64,000 bases of DNA, taken from contig NZ_VSIY01000013.1 of the NCBI RefSeq assembly GCF_008086115.1, positions 62,001 through 126,000 of the forward strand, given 5' to 3'. Below, piece by piece: positions 11,059 through 20,680 of the stretch. How positions within the stretch are numbered: the stretch's first letter is position 1; each line of letters begins with the position of its first letter. Below the pieces are notes generated by a model that saw only the letters and a program-made list of their open reading frames with translations, was not told the DNA's origin and ran no database searches. A program made the position numbers and the translations under genes. This DNA is from Maritimibacter fusiformis. Lineage in GTDB: Bacteria; Pseudomonadota; Alphaproteobacteria; Rhodobacterales; Rhodobacteraceae.

Positions 11059-11280
11059 GCAATCCTCCGTTCGCTCAGGACGATCTGGCACAGCCCGGCG
11101 CGCTTTTCCATGCCTTTGCGCGCCCCGGCGTCGGTTAATTTTTGCCGGGCAAAGCGGGACAACCGGCAGAAACCCGCCCGCACAGGGCGCTTTGGCCGTC
11201 GCCTCTGGCGCCCGGGCCTCATGCGTCTATGGAGCCGCAGCCGCGCCGGATCGGCGCAAATCGAACATCCGAGGACGACC

Positions 11281-11799
11281 ATGACCAAGAGACTGAACCG
11301 GGCCGCCATGGCCCTGACTGCCCTTGCCCTGCAGGCCGCGGGCCAGGCGGGCGCGGACACCATCATCTCGACCAAGGGCCAGCAGCGCCTTTCGGCCTGG
11401 ATCACCGGCTATACCTATTGGGACAACACCCCGCCCGGGTCGGCCGCGATCGCCCGCCCGGTGGTGCATGACGAGGCCGGCGGCATCGGCACCTGGGCCG
11501 ATCCGGTGACGGTGGCGGTGGGGCGCTCGGGCAATGACTGGCACTATGAGCCGGGCACGCGCCTCTACCTGTCCGGGCTGATGAAATACGCGGTGGTCGA
11601 GGATCTGTGCGGCGCCTGCGGCGGCGGGCGCGACGGGCGGGTGCATTTGGACATCTATGTCGGCGGGGCCGAAACCTCGGCCAGCGCGGCCCGCGCCTGC
11701 GCGATGAAGATCACCGCGGTGCAGGACGTGGTGGTGAACCCCGGCCCCGGCTACCCGGTCGCCGCCGGAGAACTGGCCGAAGCCTGCCGGGTGTTCTGA
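11281..11799 (+). CDS. Secreted protein with a probable double-psi beta-barrel fold
   Basis: 172-residue exported protein. The ATG at 11281 follows GAGGA; a signal peptide ends near residue 25 (QAGA). The mature part carries four cysteines (C110, C113, C140, C169) and the segments PGTRLYLSGLMKYAVVEDLC and VHLDIYVGG, which resemble the double-psi barrel of RlpA, expansin or MltA-type wall proteins: the LDIYVGG aspartate sits where those folds keep a catalytic or binding Asp. I infer a wall- or glycan-binding role, probably with two disulfides. I do not know a named family for it. It stands alone between the divergent dctP and a terminator. Confidence 0.6.
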   Translation: MTKRLNRAAMALTALALQAAGQAGADTIISTKGQQRLSAWITGYTYWDNTPPGSAAIARPVVHDEAGGIGTWADPVTVAVGRSGNDWHYEPGTRLYLSGLMKYAVVEDLCGACGGGRDGRVHLDIYVGGAETSASAARACAMKITAVQDVVVNPGPGYPVAAGELAEACRVF

Positions 11800-11806
11800 G
11801 GCCGGG

Positions 11807-11835
11807 AAAAAGAGCATCGAGCAACGCTCTTTGCC
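11807..11835. terminator. Possible bidirectional terminator between converging genes
   Basis: A 7-bp inverted repeat (AAAGAGC at 11809-11815, GCTCTTT at 11826-11832) with a 10-base loop lies between the stop of the secreted protein and the 3' end of the RND pump gene. A-rich on the left and T-rich on the right, it could work on either strand, though the T-tract is short. Confidence 0.45.
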
Positions 11836-11840
11836 TCCGG

Positions 11841-11865
11841 CGGGAGTATTCTGGCCAGGATGAAG
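11841..11865 (-). repeat. Dispersed intergenic repeat, copy 1
   Basis: Read on the minus strand this 25-base segment matches 24436-24460 on the plus strand at 20 of 25 bases (shared core CTTCATC then TGGCC then AATACTC). Both copies lie just past the 3' ends of genes. Confidence 0.55.
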
Positions 11866-11872
11866 GCGCCGG

Positions 11873-14800
11873 TCACTCGCCCGGCTGACCCTCGAAGCCG
11901 TGGTCGGGCGGGGCCGGGAACAGGCGTTTCATCCGCCGCCCCAGCCCGTCTGTATAGGTCAGAAGCACCGGCACCACCACCAGCGTGAGCAGCGACGACG
12001 AGATCAGCCCGCCGATCACGGCATGCGCCATCGAGGCGTTCTCGCCGGTGCCGCCATGCAGGTTGAGCGCCAGCGGCAGCATCCCGAAGATCATCGCCAG
12101 CGTGGTCATCACGATCGGCCGGAACCGGGTGCGCCCGGCATGGACGAGGCCGTCATAGAGGTTGCGCCCCTCGCGCACCTGCTGGTTGGCGTTGTCGACC
12201 AGCAGGATGGCGTTCTTGGTCACCAGCCCCATCAGCATGATGAAGCCGATGATCGAGAAGATGTTGAGCGTCGAGCCCCAGGCCAGAAGCCCCAGCATCA
12301 CCCCGATCAGCGCCAATGGCAGCGATGACATGATCGCGAAGGGTTGCAGGAACGAGCCGAACTGGCTGGCCAACACGAGGTAGATGAAGATCACCGCCAA
12401 GAGCAGCGCCGCCCCCGCCGCGACCGTGATGTCGGCGAATTGCTCGGCATCGCCGCCGGTCTTGACGCGGTAGCCCAGCGGCATGTCGAGCCGCTCCATC
12501 GCCGCCTGGAACAGCGGCGTGGCATCGCCGATCTTGAGACCGTCGAGGTTGGCGGTGACGCGCACCGAACGGTCGCGGTCCTCGCGGTTGATCTCGCCCG
12601 GGCCTTCGGACTGGACGATGGTGCCGACCTGGTCCAGCCGCACCACCCCCGCCGCGCCGGTGGCGCCGCTCTGGGCGATCGGCAGCGCACCCAGCACGGT
12701 GGCATCGCGCCGCGCGTCCTTGGGCAGGCGCACCACCACGTCGAGCGTCTCGCCCGCCGGAGTGGTCCATTCCGACACCGTCTGCCCGCTCAGCATCGGG
12801 TTGAGCGTATTGCCCACCAGTTGCAGCGACACCCCGAGGTCGGAGGCCACGTCGCGGTCGAGCCGGATGCCCAGCGTCGGCTGCGGATCGTCCAGCGTGG
12901 TGCGCACGTCGACAAAGCCGTCGATGGCCTCAAGCTCGGCGCGCAGGTCGTTGGCCAGCCGCTCGAGCACCCCCAGGTCGGGGCCGAAGATCTTGATCTC
13001 GACCGGCGGCGCGACCTCGCCGAAGCCCGAGGGCGCGCCGACCGAAAAGCGCGCACCGGGAATGGCCTTGAGCGCCTCGCGGGTCTCGGAGGCGAGGTCT
13101 TCCGGGCTGCGCTCGCGTTCGTCCTGCGGCACCATGCGCACGATGATGGTGGCCCGGTTGTCGCCCGAGGTGGTGCCGGAGTTGATCGTGGCATAGGTGC
13201 CGATCACTTCGGGAAAGCGCGCGCGCAAGAGCGCGTCGATCTGGCGGATCTTCTCGGCGGTGCGCTCGAGCGAAGTGCCGACCGGGGTTTGCAGGTCGAC
13301 CTGGTATTCCGAGGTGTCGGACGGCGGCACGAACTCGGCGCCGACCTGCGGAAACACCGCCAGGCCCGCGACAAACGCCGCGGCCGCGACCGCCAGCGTC
13401 GATTTGCGGAACTTCAGCGCCTTTTTCAGAAGCTTGCCGTATTGCACGCCCAGCCATTCGAAGAACCGGTCGAACTGGGCCACCGCCCGGCCAATTGGCC
13501 CGCGCTTGGCGTTCTCGTCCGCCGAAGGGTCATACCAGACCGAGGACATCATCGGGTCGAGCGTGAACGACACGAACAGCGAGATCAGCACCGCCACCGA
13601 CACCGTCACGCCGAATTGCAGGAAGAACCGGCCGAGGATGCCCTCCATGAAGGCCACCGGCAGGAACACCGCGACGATGGACAGGGTGGTGGCCAGCACC
13701 GCCAGCCCGATCTCGTTGGTGCCGTCCAGCGCCGCCTGCCGGTGCGACTTGCCCATCTTGAGGTGGCGCATGATGTTCTCGCGCACCACGATGGCGTCGT
13801 CGATCAGGATGCCGACGGCCAAGGACAGCGCCATCAGGCTCATCATGTTCAGCGTGAAGCCGAGGAAATAGATCGCCGTCATCGTGCCGATGATCGAGAT
13901 CGGCAGCGTCAGGCCCGTGATCACCGTCGAGCGCCAGGAATTCAGGAACAGAAACACGATGAAGGTGGCCAGCGCCGCGCCCTCGATGATCATGTTCTGG
14001 ACCGAGTGGAAGCTGTCGATCACCGGTTTGGCGTTGTCGCGCAGCACCTCGATCCCGACATCGCCGAACTCGTCCTCGGCGGCCATCCTGTCCAGCTCTT
14101 CGCGGATCTTGCCGGCGACCTCGACGGTGTTGGCGCCCTGGGTCTTCACGATGTCGACCGCCAGCGCGTATTCGCCGTCCAGCATCGCCAGCGACGTGCG
14201 CTCGGCCAGCCGGTCGTCGAGCGTGGCGATATCGCCCAGCCGGATCGGTTGCCCGGCGCGGCGCGCGACGATGATGTCGGCGAAATCGGCCAGCGTTTTC
14301 AGCCGCCCCTCGACCTGCACCGAGGTGGTCGAGGCCGCGTCGGAAATGGCGCCCGCCGGCAGGTCCTGGTTCTCGACGGCCAGCGCGCCGGTCACTTCCG
14401 AGACGCCCACCGACAGCGCGGTCAGCCGGTCGGGGTCGACCTCGACATGCAATTCGCGCGGCACGCCGCCGACCACCGAGGCCCGCCCGACGCCGCGGAT
14501 GTTGGCCAGCCGCTTGGCGATCACGTCCTCGGTCAACGCGGTCAGCGCGCCCACACCCAGCCGCTCTGACCGGACGCCGACCGACATCACCGGGATCTCG
14601 CCGGGGTCGAAGCGCAAGATCTGCGGGTCGTCGGCAGAGTCGGGAAACGCGGCCTGCACCTGCGCGATGCGGTCGCGCACGTCCTGGGCGGCCGAGGCGC
14701 TGTCGACCTCGAGGTCGAACAGGATCAGCACCAGCGCCGAGCCGGTGCGCGCCGTGGCCTGCACCGAATCGATGCCCGCCAGCGTCGATACCGCGTCCTC

Positions 14801-15001
14801 GATCGGCTTTATGATGTCGCTTTCCACCGCTTCGGGCGTGGCGCCGGGGTAGGATTGCACCACCGCGACCACCGGAAAGTCGATATCGGGCAATTGCTCG
14901 ATCGGCAGGCGCATGTAGGAAAACGCGCCGATCACCAGCATCGCCACCATCACCATGGTGGCAAAGACCGGCTGGGCGACACTGATACGGGTCAGGATCA
15001 T
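11873..15001 (-). CDS. RND-family multidrug efflux pump (HAE1 type)
   Basis: 1042-residue inner-membrane pump of the hydrophobe/amphiphile efflux RND family (AcrB/MexB type). The N-terminal helix and porter domain ([15 protein letters not shown]), two large periplasmic loops and twelve membrane helices have the normal arrangement. The proton-relay pair in helix 4 is intact ([14 protein letters not shown]). It begins five bases after the adaptor stop, so regulator, adaptor and pump form one minus-strand operon. An outer-membrane channel gene is not in the cluster and is probably supplied in trans. Substrates unknown. Confidence 0.93.
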   Translation of the reverse strand: MILTRISVAQPVFATMVMVAMLVIGAFSYMRLPIEQLPDIDFPVVAVVQSYPGATPEAVESDIIKPIEDAVSTLAGIDSVQATARTGSALVLILFDLEVDSASAAQDVRDRIAQVQAAFPDSADDPQILRFDPGEIPVMSVGVRSERLGVGALTALTEDVIAKRLANIRGVGRASVVGGVPRELHVEVDPDRLTALSVGVSEVTGALAVENQDLPAGAISDAASTTSVQVEGRLKTLADFADIIVARRAGQPIRLGDIATLDDRLAERTSLAMLDGEYALAVDIVKTQGANTVEVAGKIREELDRMAAEDEFGDVGIEVLRDNAKPVIDSFHSVQNMIIEGAALATFIVFLFLNSWRSTVITGLTLPISIIGTMTAIYFLGFTLNMMSLMALSLAVGILIDDAIVVRENIMRHLKMGKSHRQAALDGTNEIGLAVLATTLSIVAVFLPVAFMEGILGRFFLQFGVTVSVAVLISLFVSFTLDPMMSSVWYDPSADENAKRGPIGRAVAQFDRFFEWLGVQYGKLLKKALKFRKSTLAVAAAAFVAGLAVFPQVGAEFVPPSDTSEYQVDLQTPVGTSLERTAEKIRQIDALLRARFPEVIGTYATINSGTTSGDNRATIIVRMVPQDERERSPEDLASETREALKAIPGARFSVGAPSGFGEVAPPVEIKIFGPDLGVLERLANDLRAELEAIDGFVDVRTTLDDPQPTLGIRLDRDVASDLGVSLQLVGNTLNPMLSGQTVSEWTTPAGETLDVVVRLPKDARRDATVLGALPIAQSGATGAAGVVRLDQVGTIVQSEGPGEINREDRDRSVRVTANLDGLKIGDATPLFQAAMERLDMPLGYRVKTGGDAEQFADITVAAGAALLLAVIFIYLVLASQFGSFLQPFAIMSSLPLALIGVMLGLLAWGSTLNIFSIIGFIMLMGLVTKNAILLVDNANQQVREGRNLYDGLVHAGRTRFRPIVMTTLAMIFGMLPLALNLHGGTGENASMAHAVIGGLISSSLLTLVVVPVLLTYTDGLGRRMKRLFPAPPDHGFEGQPGE

Positions 15002-15005
15002 CGGG

Positions 15006-16262
15006 TCACTCCACCAGCTCGATCTGCATGCCGGGCTTCAGCTCCGGCAGGGGTTCGGCCACCACGACCTCGCCCGGCTCCAGCCCCGAGGCGATCTCGA
15101 TCACCGCGCCCGCGTCCCACTCGCGCGCGATCTCGACCGCGCGGCGCTGGGTCATGCCGTTCTCGACCACGATCACGTAATCGCCGTCCGCGTCGTGGTG
15201 CAGCGCGCCGGACGGAATGCCCAGCCCGTCCTGCTTCGCTTCCAGCACGATCCGGCCCGAGGCGAACATGCCGCCGCGCAACTCGCCGCCCTCGTTCGGC
15301 AGCGAGACATAGATCGGCAGCATCCGGCTGCCTTCGATGGCGACCGGGTTGAGCCGTTCCAGACGCCCCTGAAAGACGCGCTCGCCAAAGCCCTCGACCT
15401 TCAACTCGACCGGCTGGCCGGGGGCAAGCTGCGGGCCATAGCTGACCGGCGCGGTGGCCTCGACCTCGAGCCGGGTCAGGTCGACCACGGTCATCAGCGG
15501 CGAGCCGGCGCCGACGAACTGGCCGGGGTCGATCTGGCGCTCCGAGATCACCCCGTCGAAGGGCGCTGTGACCGTGGCACGCTCCAGCGAGCGGCGGGCG
15601 TTCTCCACCATCGTCGTCTGCGCCGCCAGCGAGGCGGTCAACTGGTCGAGGTTCGAACGGGCCCGGTCCAGCGCGTTGGGCGCCGACAGACCCCGGTCGA
15701 CCAGGCTTTGCGTGCGCTCGTATTCGGTGCGCGCCAGATCAAGCTGCACCTGCGTTGCCTCGGCATTGGCGCGCGCCTGGGCCAGTTGGCTTTCCAGCGC
15801 GTCGACATCGAACTGCACCAGCACGTCGCCCTCCGCCACGGTGTCGCCGGGCTGACCGTCGACCGTGACCACCCGTCCCGACACCTCCGCCGACAGGTGA
15901 AGCTGGCGCGCCGGGGCCAGCGAGCCGGTGGTTTTCAGCGTCTCGCGCAATTCCATCGGCGCGACCGTCGCGATCTCGAACGGGGCAAGCTGCAACAACG
16001 GCGGGCGCGCGGCGCGGGCGGCCTCTTTCTCGGCTTCGGCGATCCGCGCGGCCTCGCGCGCCTCGATCACCGCCTGCAACTGCCCGGTCTGGTAGAAATA
16101 CCCGACCGCACCGCCGGCCAGCAGAACGATCAGCAGCGGCCACAGCCACCAGCGGCGCTTTTTCCGGGGCAGGCCCTTTTCGGCGCGCTCGGCAGCGGCC
16201 TTCTCACGCTTGTTCATCGCCCAGTCGGGCTTGGCAAAGTCCTTGCTCATCGGATCACTCAT
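15006..16262 (-). CDS. RND efflux periplasmic adaptor (HlyD/AcrA family)
   Basis: Membrane-fusion protein that links the pump encoded downstream to an outer-membrane channel. From the ATG at 16262 it has 418 residues: a basic cytoplasmic head, one membrane helix (WWLWPLLIVLLAGGAVGYFY), then lipoyl halves (PGDTVAEGDVLVQFDVDALE and TAPFDGVISERQIDPGQFVG) around an alpha-helical hairpin, then the beta-barrel part. Its start overlaps the stop of the regulator gene by eight bases; an alternative ATG lies four codons further at 16250. This overlap implies translational coupling with the regulator. Confidence 0.9.
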   Translation of the reverse strand: MSDPMSKDFAKPDWAMNKREKAAAERAEKGLPRKKRRWWLWPLLIVLLAGGAVGYFYQTGQLQAVIEAREAARIAEAEKEAARAARPPLLQLAPFEIATVAPMELRETLKTTGSLAPARQLHLSAEVSGRVVTVDGQPGDTVAEGDVLVQFDVDALESQLAQARANAEATQVQLDLARTEYERTQSLVDRGLSAPNALDRARSNLDQLTASLAAQTTMVENARRSLERATVTAPFDGVISERQIDPGQFVGAGSPLMTVVDLTRLEVEATAPVSYGPQLAPGQPVELKVEGFGERVFQGRLERLNPVAIEGSRMLPIYVSLPNEGGELRGGMFASGRIVLEAKQDGLGIPSGALHHDADGDYVIVVENGMTQRRAVEIAREWDAGAVIEIASGLEPGEVVVAEPLPELKPGMQIELVE

Positions 16263-16734
16263 TTTTCTCGTTTGAAGGCCCGTCGCAGCCCGTTTGCGAC
16301 ACCCGGGCCGCCCATTCCTCGAAGAAGTCCGCCGAATCGCGATAGGTACGGGCGAACCCCGCCACCCGATCACGCGCGCCGGTGTCGTCGTCGGGGAAAT
16401 CCGCGACGATCTGGTCGATGCGCTCGCCGTTGGCGCGAAAACGCCGGGCCATGGCGCGCAGCATCTGCGGCATCGCGTCGAACTCGGCCTTGTAGGCATC
16501 CTGCCGCGTCCCCACCGGAGACACCCGCTGCACGGTGCCGCGATCGGCCAGCATCCGGGCATTGGTGCTGGCCGAGGCTTTCGAGATCTTCAAGGCCTCG
16601 GTCATCTGGTTCAGGGTGCGCGCCTCGCCCTCGACGATCAGGTAGCCGAGGATCTGCCCGGCGATGCGTGGCTGCCCCTCGGCCTGCATCATCAGGCCCA
16701 TCTGTTCGATAAACTGGTCGCGCGGCGTGGTCAT
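16255..16734 (-). CDS. GbsR/MarR-type transcriptional regulator
   Basis: 159 residues from the ATG at 16734 (an in-frame ATG at 16746 is also possible; neither has a convincing ribosome site). The winged helix-turn-helix occupies about residues 22-80 (GRILGYLIVEG-like region, then LNQMTEALKISKASASTNARML), matching the GbsR subgroup of MarR regulators; the C-terminal part is helical and probably dimerises. It is the first gene of the RND efflux operon and sits immediately behind a 40-bp palindrome, so autoregulation and control of the pump are likely. The inducer is unknown. Confidence 0.82.
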   Translation of the reverse strand: MTTPRDQFIEQMGLMMQAEGQPRIAGQILGYLIVEGEARTLNQMTEALKISKASASTNARMLADRGTVQRVSPVGTRQDAYKAEFDAMPQMLRAMARRFRANGERIDQIVADFPDDDTGARDRVAGFARTYRDSADFFEEWAARVSQTGCDGPSNEKNE

Positions 16735-16753
16735 GGCAGGCGACATAGGGGAT

Positions 16754-16793
16754 GCGGTCAATGCATTCAATAGGTATTGAACGCATTGACCGC
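16754..16793. promoter_or_regulatory. 40-bp palindromic operator candidate upstream of the efflux operon
   Basis: Outer arms GCGGTCAATGC (16754-16764) and GCATTGACCGC (16783-16793) are exact reverse complements. Nested inside is TTCAATA GG TATTGAA (16766-16781), also exact. One mismatched pair separates the two layers. It lies 8-20 bases upstream of the regulator's candidate start codons and also faces the selD gene 110 bases away, so it could serve both. Confidence 0.7.
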
Positions 16794-16902
16794 AGAAATT
16801 CTGCCACCGCCGCGCCGCAAACCCCGGATCGCGCATCCGCCGCATAGAACCCCGCGCGCATCTGCGCTATCGAGGCGCCGAACGCCCTGGAAAGTGCCCG
16901 CC

Positions 16903-19098
16903 ATGATGCCGATGCCCCTGCCGCTGACCCGCGACCTCGTCCTGATCGGGGGCGGGCACGCGCATGCGCTGGTGGCGCGGATGTGGGGGATGAAGCCCCT
17001 GCCCGGCGTGCGCGTGACGCTGATCAACCCCGGCCCGACCGCGCCCTATTCGGGCATGCTGCCGGGCCATATCGCCGGGCACTACACCCGCGACGCGCTC
17101 GATATCGACCTGGTGAAGTTGGCGCGGTTTGCCGGCGCGCGGCTGATCCTCGGCGCGGCGACGGCAATTGATCCGGTGGCGAAAACCGTCACCATCGCGG
17201 GGCGCGGGCAGGTCGGCTATGACATCGCCTCGGTCGACGTGGGCATCCATGCCGAGATGCCGGCGATCCCGGGCTTTTCCGACCACGCCACCGGGGCCAA
17301 GCCGCTCGACACCTACGCCGCGCGCTGGCGCGACTTCCTGGCCCGCGCGGCGGCGGGCGAGGTCGCGCCCGAGGTTGCGGTGATCGGCGGCGGGGTGGCC
17401 GGGTCGGAACTGGCGCTGGCGATGGCGCACGCGCTGCGCCGCGACGTGGGGCCGGCCGCACGGGTGGCGCTGATCGAGGCCGAGGCCGACATCACCGCCA
17501 ACAACCCCGCCACCCGCCGCCACCTGGCGGACGCGATGGAGCGGCTGGGCGTCACCCTGCATACCTCGGCCACTGTCACCCGGATCGAGGCGGACCGCGT
17601 GCTGCTGGCCTCGGGCGCTCCTGTGCGCAGCCATTTCACCGTCGGCGCGGCGGGGGCCTTTGCCCATGGCTGGCTGGCCGACAGCCCCCTTCCGACCACG
17701 CCCGACGGCTTTCTGCCGGTCGACGAAACCCTGCGCGTGGCGGGCCACGACAGCCTGTTCGCGGTCGGCGATTGCGCCCACATGCCGCACGCGCCCCGCC
17801 CCAAGGCGGGCGTTTTCGCGGTGCGCGCCGGGCCGGTGCTCTACCGCAACCTCGCCGCCTCGCTGTCGGGCGGGGCCTTGCGCGCGTTCAGGCCGCAGAA
17901 GGATTACCTCAAGCTGGTGTCGCTGGGCGGCAAGGCGGCGCTGGCGGAAAAGTGGGGCAAAAGCCTTGCCGCGCCGGTGATGTGGCGCTGGAAGGACCGG
18001 ATCGACCAGAAATTCATGGACAAGTTCCGCCACCTGCCCGAGATGACGCCGCCCGCCCTGCCCGACCCGGTGGCGCTGGGCGTGGCCGAGGAAATGGCCG
18101 GCAATCACAAGCCGCTGTGCGCCGGTTGCGGCGCCAAGGTCGGGCCGGGCACGCTGGCGCACGCGCTGGCCACGCTGCCCCGCTCCGGGCGCGATGACGT
18201 GCTGTCGGGGCCGGGCGACGATGCCGCCGTGCTGCAGGTCGGGGGTGCCACGCAGGTCATCACCACCGACCACCTGCGCGCCTTCTCCGAGGATCATGGC
18301 CTCTTCGCGCGGATCGCGGCGGTGCATGCGCTGGGCGATATCTGGGCGATGGGCGCCAGCCCGCAGGCCGCGCTGGTCAGCGTGATCCTGCCGCGCATGG
18401 CCGAGCCGTTGCAGGCCCGCAGCATGGCCGAGATCATGCAAGGTGCGGGCGAGGTGTTCGGCCCCGAAGGCGCCGAGGTGGTCGGCGGGCATAGCTCGAT
18501 GGGGGCCGAGATGACGCTGGGCTTCACCCTGACCGGGCTGGTGGAGGGCGCGCCGATCAGCACCGCCGGCGCACGCGCGGGCGATGCGCTGATCCTGACC
18601 CGGCCGATCGGCAGCGGCACCATTCTGGCCGCCGAGATGCAGGGCAAGGCGGCGGGGGCGGATGTGGCGGCGATGCTGGCGGTGATGGCGACGCCGCAGG
18701 GCGACGCGGCGCGGCTGTTGGCGGGCGCGCATGCGATGACGGATGTGACCGGCTTTGGGCTGGCCGGGCACCTGATGGCGATCTGCGCGGCATCAAAGCT
18801 GGGCGCCGAGGTGCAGCTTGACGCGGTGCCGGTCTATGCCGGGGCGCTGGATCTGGCCAGCGCCGGCCACCGCTCGTCGATCTTCGCCGCCAACCGCGCC
18901 GCCGCACCCGTTTCCGGGGCCGAGGGTGCGCTGGGCGCGCTTTTGCACGACCCGCAAACCTCGGGCGGGCTGCTCGCGGCGGTCGACCCGGACCAGGCCT
19001 TCGGGCTGGCGATGGAGTTGCGCGCCGCCGGGCATCAGGCGGCGGTGATCGGCACGCTGGTCGCGGGGCCGCCGATGATCCGCTGCGTCTCTCCCTAG
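16903..19098 (+). CDS. selD: Fusion of a NADH-dehydrogenase-like flavoprotein and selenide, water dikinase (SelD)
   Basis: 731 residues. The N-terminal ~390 are an FAD/NAD-dependent disulfide-oxidoreductase-like domain (LVLIGGGHAHALV at the start, AVIGGGVAGSELALAMAHAL at the second Rossmann motif, FAVGDCAHM). The C-terminal ~330 are SelD, which makes selenophosphate from selenide and ATP: AGCGAKVGP places C409 and K412 at the positions of the catalytic Cys17 and Lys20 of the E. coli enzyme; the glycine-rich ATP segment GPGDDAAVLQV and the HDPQTSGG end motif are present. The active site is Cys, not Sec. Start chosen at 16903 after GGAAAG. The flavoprotein half may reduce selenium species for the kinase half (inference). 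Its stop codon shares the tetranucleotide CTAG with the converging gene. Confidence 0.93.
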   Translation: MMPMPLPLTRDLVLIGGGHAHALVARMWGMKPLPGVRVTLINPGPTAPYSGMLPGHIAGHYTRDALDIDLVKLARFAGARLILGAATAIDPVAKTVTIAGRGQVGYDIASVDVGIHAEMPAIPGFSDHATGAKPLDTYAARWRDFLARAAAGEVAPEVAVIGGGVAGSELALAMAHALRRDVGPAARVALIEAEADITANNPATRRHLADAMERLGVTLHTSATVTRIEADRVLLASGAPVRSHFTVGAAGAFAHGWLADSPLPTTPDGFLPVDETLRVAGHDSLFAVGDCAHMPHAPRPKAGVFAVRAGPVLYRNLAASLSGGALRAFRPQKDYLKLVSLGGKAALAEKWGKSLAAPVMWRWKDRIDQKFMDKFRHLPEMTPPALPDPVALGVAEEMAGNHKPLCAGCGAKVGPGTLAHALATLPRSGRDDVLSGPGDDAAVLQVGGATQVITTDHLRAFSEDHGLFARIAAVHALGDIWAMGASPQAALVSVILPRMAEPLQARSMAEIMQGAGEVFGPEGAEVVGGHSSMGAEMTLGFTLTGLVEGAPISTAGARAGDALILTRPIGSGTILAAEMQGKAAGADVAAMLAVMATPQGDAARLLAGAHAMTDVTGFGLAGHLMAICAASKLGAEVQLDAVPVYAGALDLASAGHRSSIFAANRAAAPVSGAEGALGALLHDPQTSGGLLAAVDPDQAFGLAMELRAAGHQAAVIGTLVAGPPMIRCVSP

Positions 19099-19646
19099 AG
19101 GTCCAGCCGCATGACGTGGCGGCGCGTGCCGGCCATTGCGACCTTGCGAAACCCGAAGCTCTCGTAAAGCCCGACCTTGCCCATGAAGCGGTAGGACGGC
19201 GATGCCGCGTCGACCGCCGTTACCTGAAACAGCCTCGCCCCCGCCGCGCGCGCCGTGTCAATGGCTCCGGCGGTCAGGGCGTGCGAAATGCCCTGCCCGC
19301 GGTGCTCGCGCGGCACGAAGAAACACGAGATCGCCCAGGTTTTCGCCGGGTCGATGTCCCTGGGGCCGCCGAGGCGGGCGAAGGTCGACAGCGGCCCGGT
19401 CGAACACCAGCCGACCGGGGTGCCGCCGTCATAGGCCAGGAGGCCGACATGATCGCCGCGCGCAACCCGCGCCTGCATCGCCGCGCGGCGCAGCGCCCGG
19501 CCCTCGGTGCCCTTGGCGCGTGTCACCTCGGGGGGCTTGTCACGCCACGCCATGCACCAGCAATAGTGCGGCCCGCCGCGCGCCTCGATCAGGCGGGCGA
19601 GATCGGCGAAATTGGTCTGGTCGACGCTTTGGATCACATGGGTCAT
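19095..19646 (-). CDS. GNAT-family N-acetyltransferase
   Basis: 183 residues from the ATG at 19646 (a longer form from 19661 is possible). The acetyl-CoA-binding motif A is visible as FFVPREHRGQGISHAL, and the C-terminal YESFGFRKV is the usual end of the fold. The N-terminal CWCMAWRDKP is shared by a GNAT subgroup often annotated only as acetyltransferase. The acceptor is unknown. It converges on selD with overlapping stop codons and stands alone. Confidence 0.8.
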   Translation of the reverse strand: MTHVIQSVDQTNFADLARLIEARGGPHYCWCMAWRDKPPEVTRAKGTEGRALRRAAMQARVARGDHVGLLAYDGGTPVGWCSTGPLSTFARLGGPRDIDPAKTWAISCFFVPREHRGQGISHALTAGAIDTARAAGARLFQVTAVDAASPSYRFMGKVGLYESFGFRKVAMAGTRRHVMRLDL

Positions 19647-19798
19647 GCCTGATCTTAGCATGTCCCCAAAAGGGTTGCCCCGTCCGGCAAGGGGATGCGG
19701 ACGGGGCTACTCGCGCTGTGAGTGGGGGGCAGGAACGAGCGCGAATTGGAGAGAGGTCCGGGGGGCGGCGCGGTGTGGGACGATGCGCCGCCACCCCG

Positions 19799-20497
19799 TC
19801 AGGCGGCGTTTACCATGCGCGCGCCGGCAGCGTAGGCGCGTGCATCCTCCTTGGCCATTGCGGCGATGAGCTTGCGGGCCTCGTCCGCGGTGTAGGCCAC
19901 ATAGGGCGTTTCGGCCTCGTGGTCGATGAAGTCGACATTGACGGTGCCGGGAATGTCGGCCGGGGCATGGACCAGCGCGCCGCCATCGGTGAACACGACC
20001 TCGTCGGCGGCGAAATGCAGGGTCACGACCTCGATCGGGCGCTGGCCGGTCATCCGCTCGATGCCGCGAAATCCGACCAGGGCACGGGCCTGAACCAGCG
20101 CGAAGGGATCGCCGGTCAGCTCTTCGGCCGCGTCGCTCTCGATCATCACGCATTGGCACGGCAGAAGCGTCATCGGGTGATCGTTGCCGATGGCGCCGAC
20201 CGGCACGCGGATCGGGCTGGCGAACTCGGGCATGGTGTCGTCCGAGGCGAAGTGGACATTGCGCGTCACCGCCACGACCTTTTGCATGCCGTTGTCGAAG
20301 GTCATCACCCGGTCGCCCACGGTGACCGCCTCGACCGGGCGCCAGCCCAGTTGGGTGGCCACGCGGCTGCCGTTGACGAAGCCCTTGGTCCGGTAGCTGG
20401 CAATGCTCGTTGTTTCCTCGCCGGTGCCTGCGAAACCCGGCTCGGCCACACCGCGGGCGATGCGGACGGAGAGGTGTCTGTTCTTGAAACCAAACAT
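19799..20497 (-). CDS. Hint-domain protein lacking the nucleophilic cysteine
   Basis: 232 residues from the ATG at 20497, which has AGGGA upstream; an earlier ATG at 20551 has no ribosome site. Residues ~40-190 form a Hedgehog/intein (Hint_2-like) domain: NGSRVATQLGWRPVEAVTVG, then DRVMTF, then the block PVGAIGNDHPMTLLPCQCVM. Hint domains that self-cleave need Cys or Ser at the first residue of this block; here the block opens GFVNGSRV with no Cys. Such stand-alone Hint proteins are common in Rhodobacterales, with unknown role. The ~180-base upstream region is clearly less GC-rich than its surroundings. Confidence 0.72.
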   Translation of the reverse strand: MFGFKNRHLSVRIARGVAEPGFAGTGEETTSIASYRTKGFVNGSRVATQLGWRPVEAVTVGDRVMTFDNGMQKVVAVTRNVHFASDDTMPEFASPIRVPVGAIGNDHPMTLLPCQCVMIESDAAEELTGDPFALVQARALVGFRGIERMTGQRPIEVVTLHFAADEVVFTDGGALVHAPADIPGTVNVDFIDHEAETPYVAYTADEARKLIAAMAKEDARAYAAGARMVNAA

Positions 20498-20680
20498 GGC
20501 GTCATTCCCTAGCTTCCGACGGTTGAGCGAAACCTGCCTCGCTTTCGTCATGGTTAAGGTTTGTTTGCGCCACAGGGAAAATCTTGGACAGAAATGGGGC
20601 ATTGTTTGGGCACCGTTCGGATTTTCGAACCGATGCGGGTGTCTTGGGCGGCATTGATGCCGATTCGGCGACGGTTCGCC

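Noticed and set aside
16903-19098. Selenocysteine codon in SelD
   Set aside because: The active-site triplet at C409 is TGC and there is no in-frame TGA.
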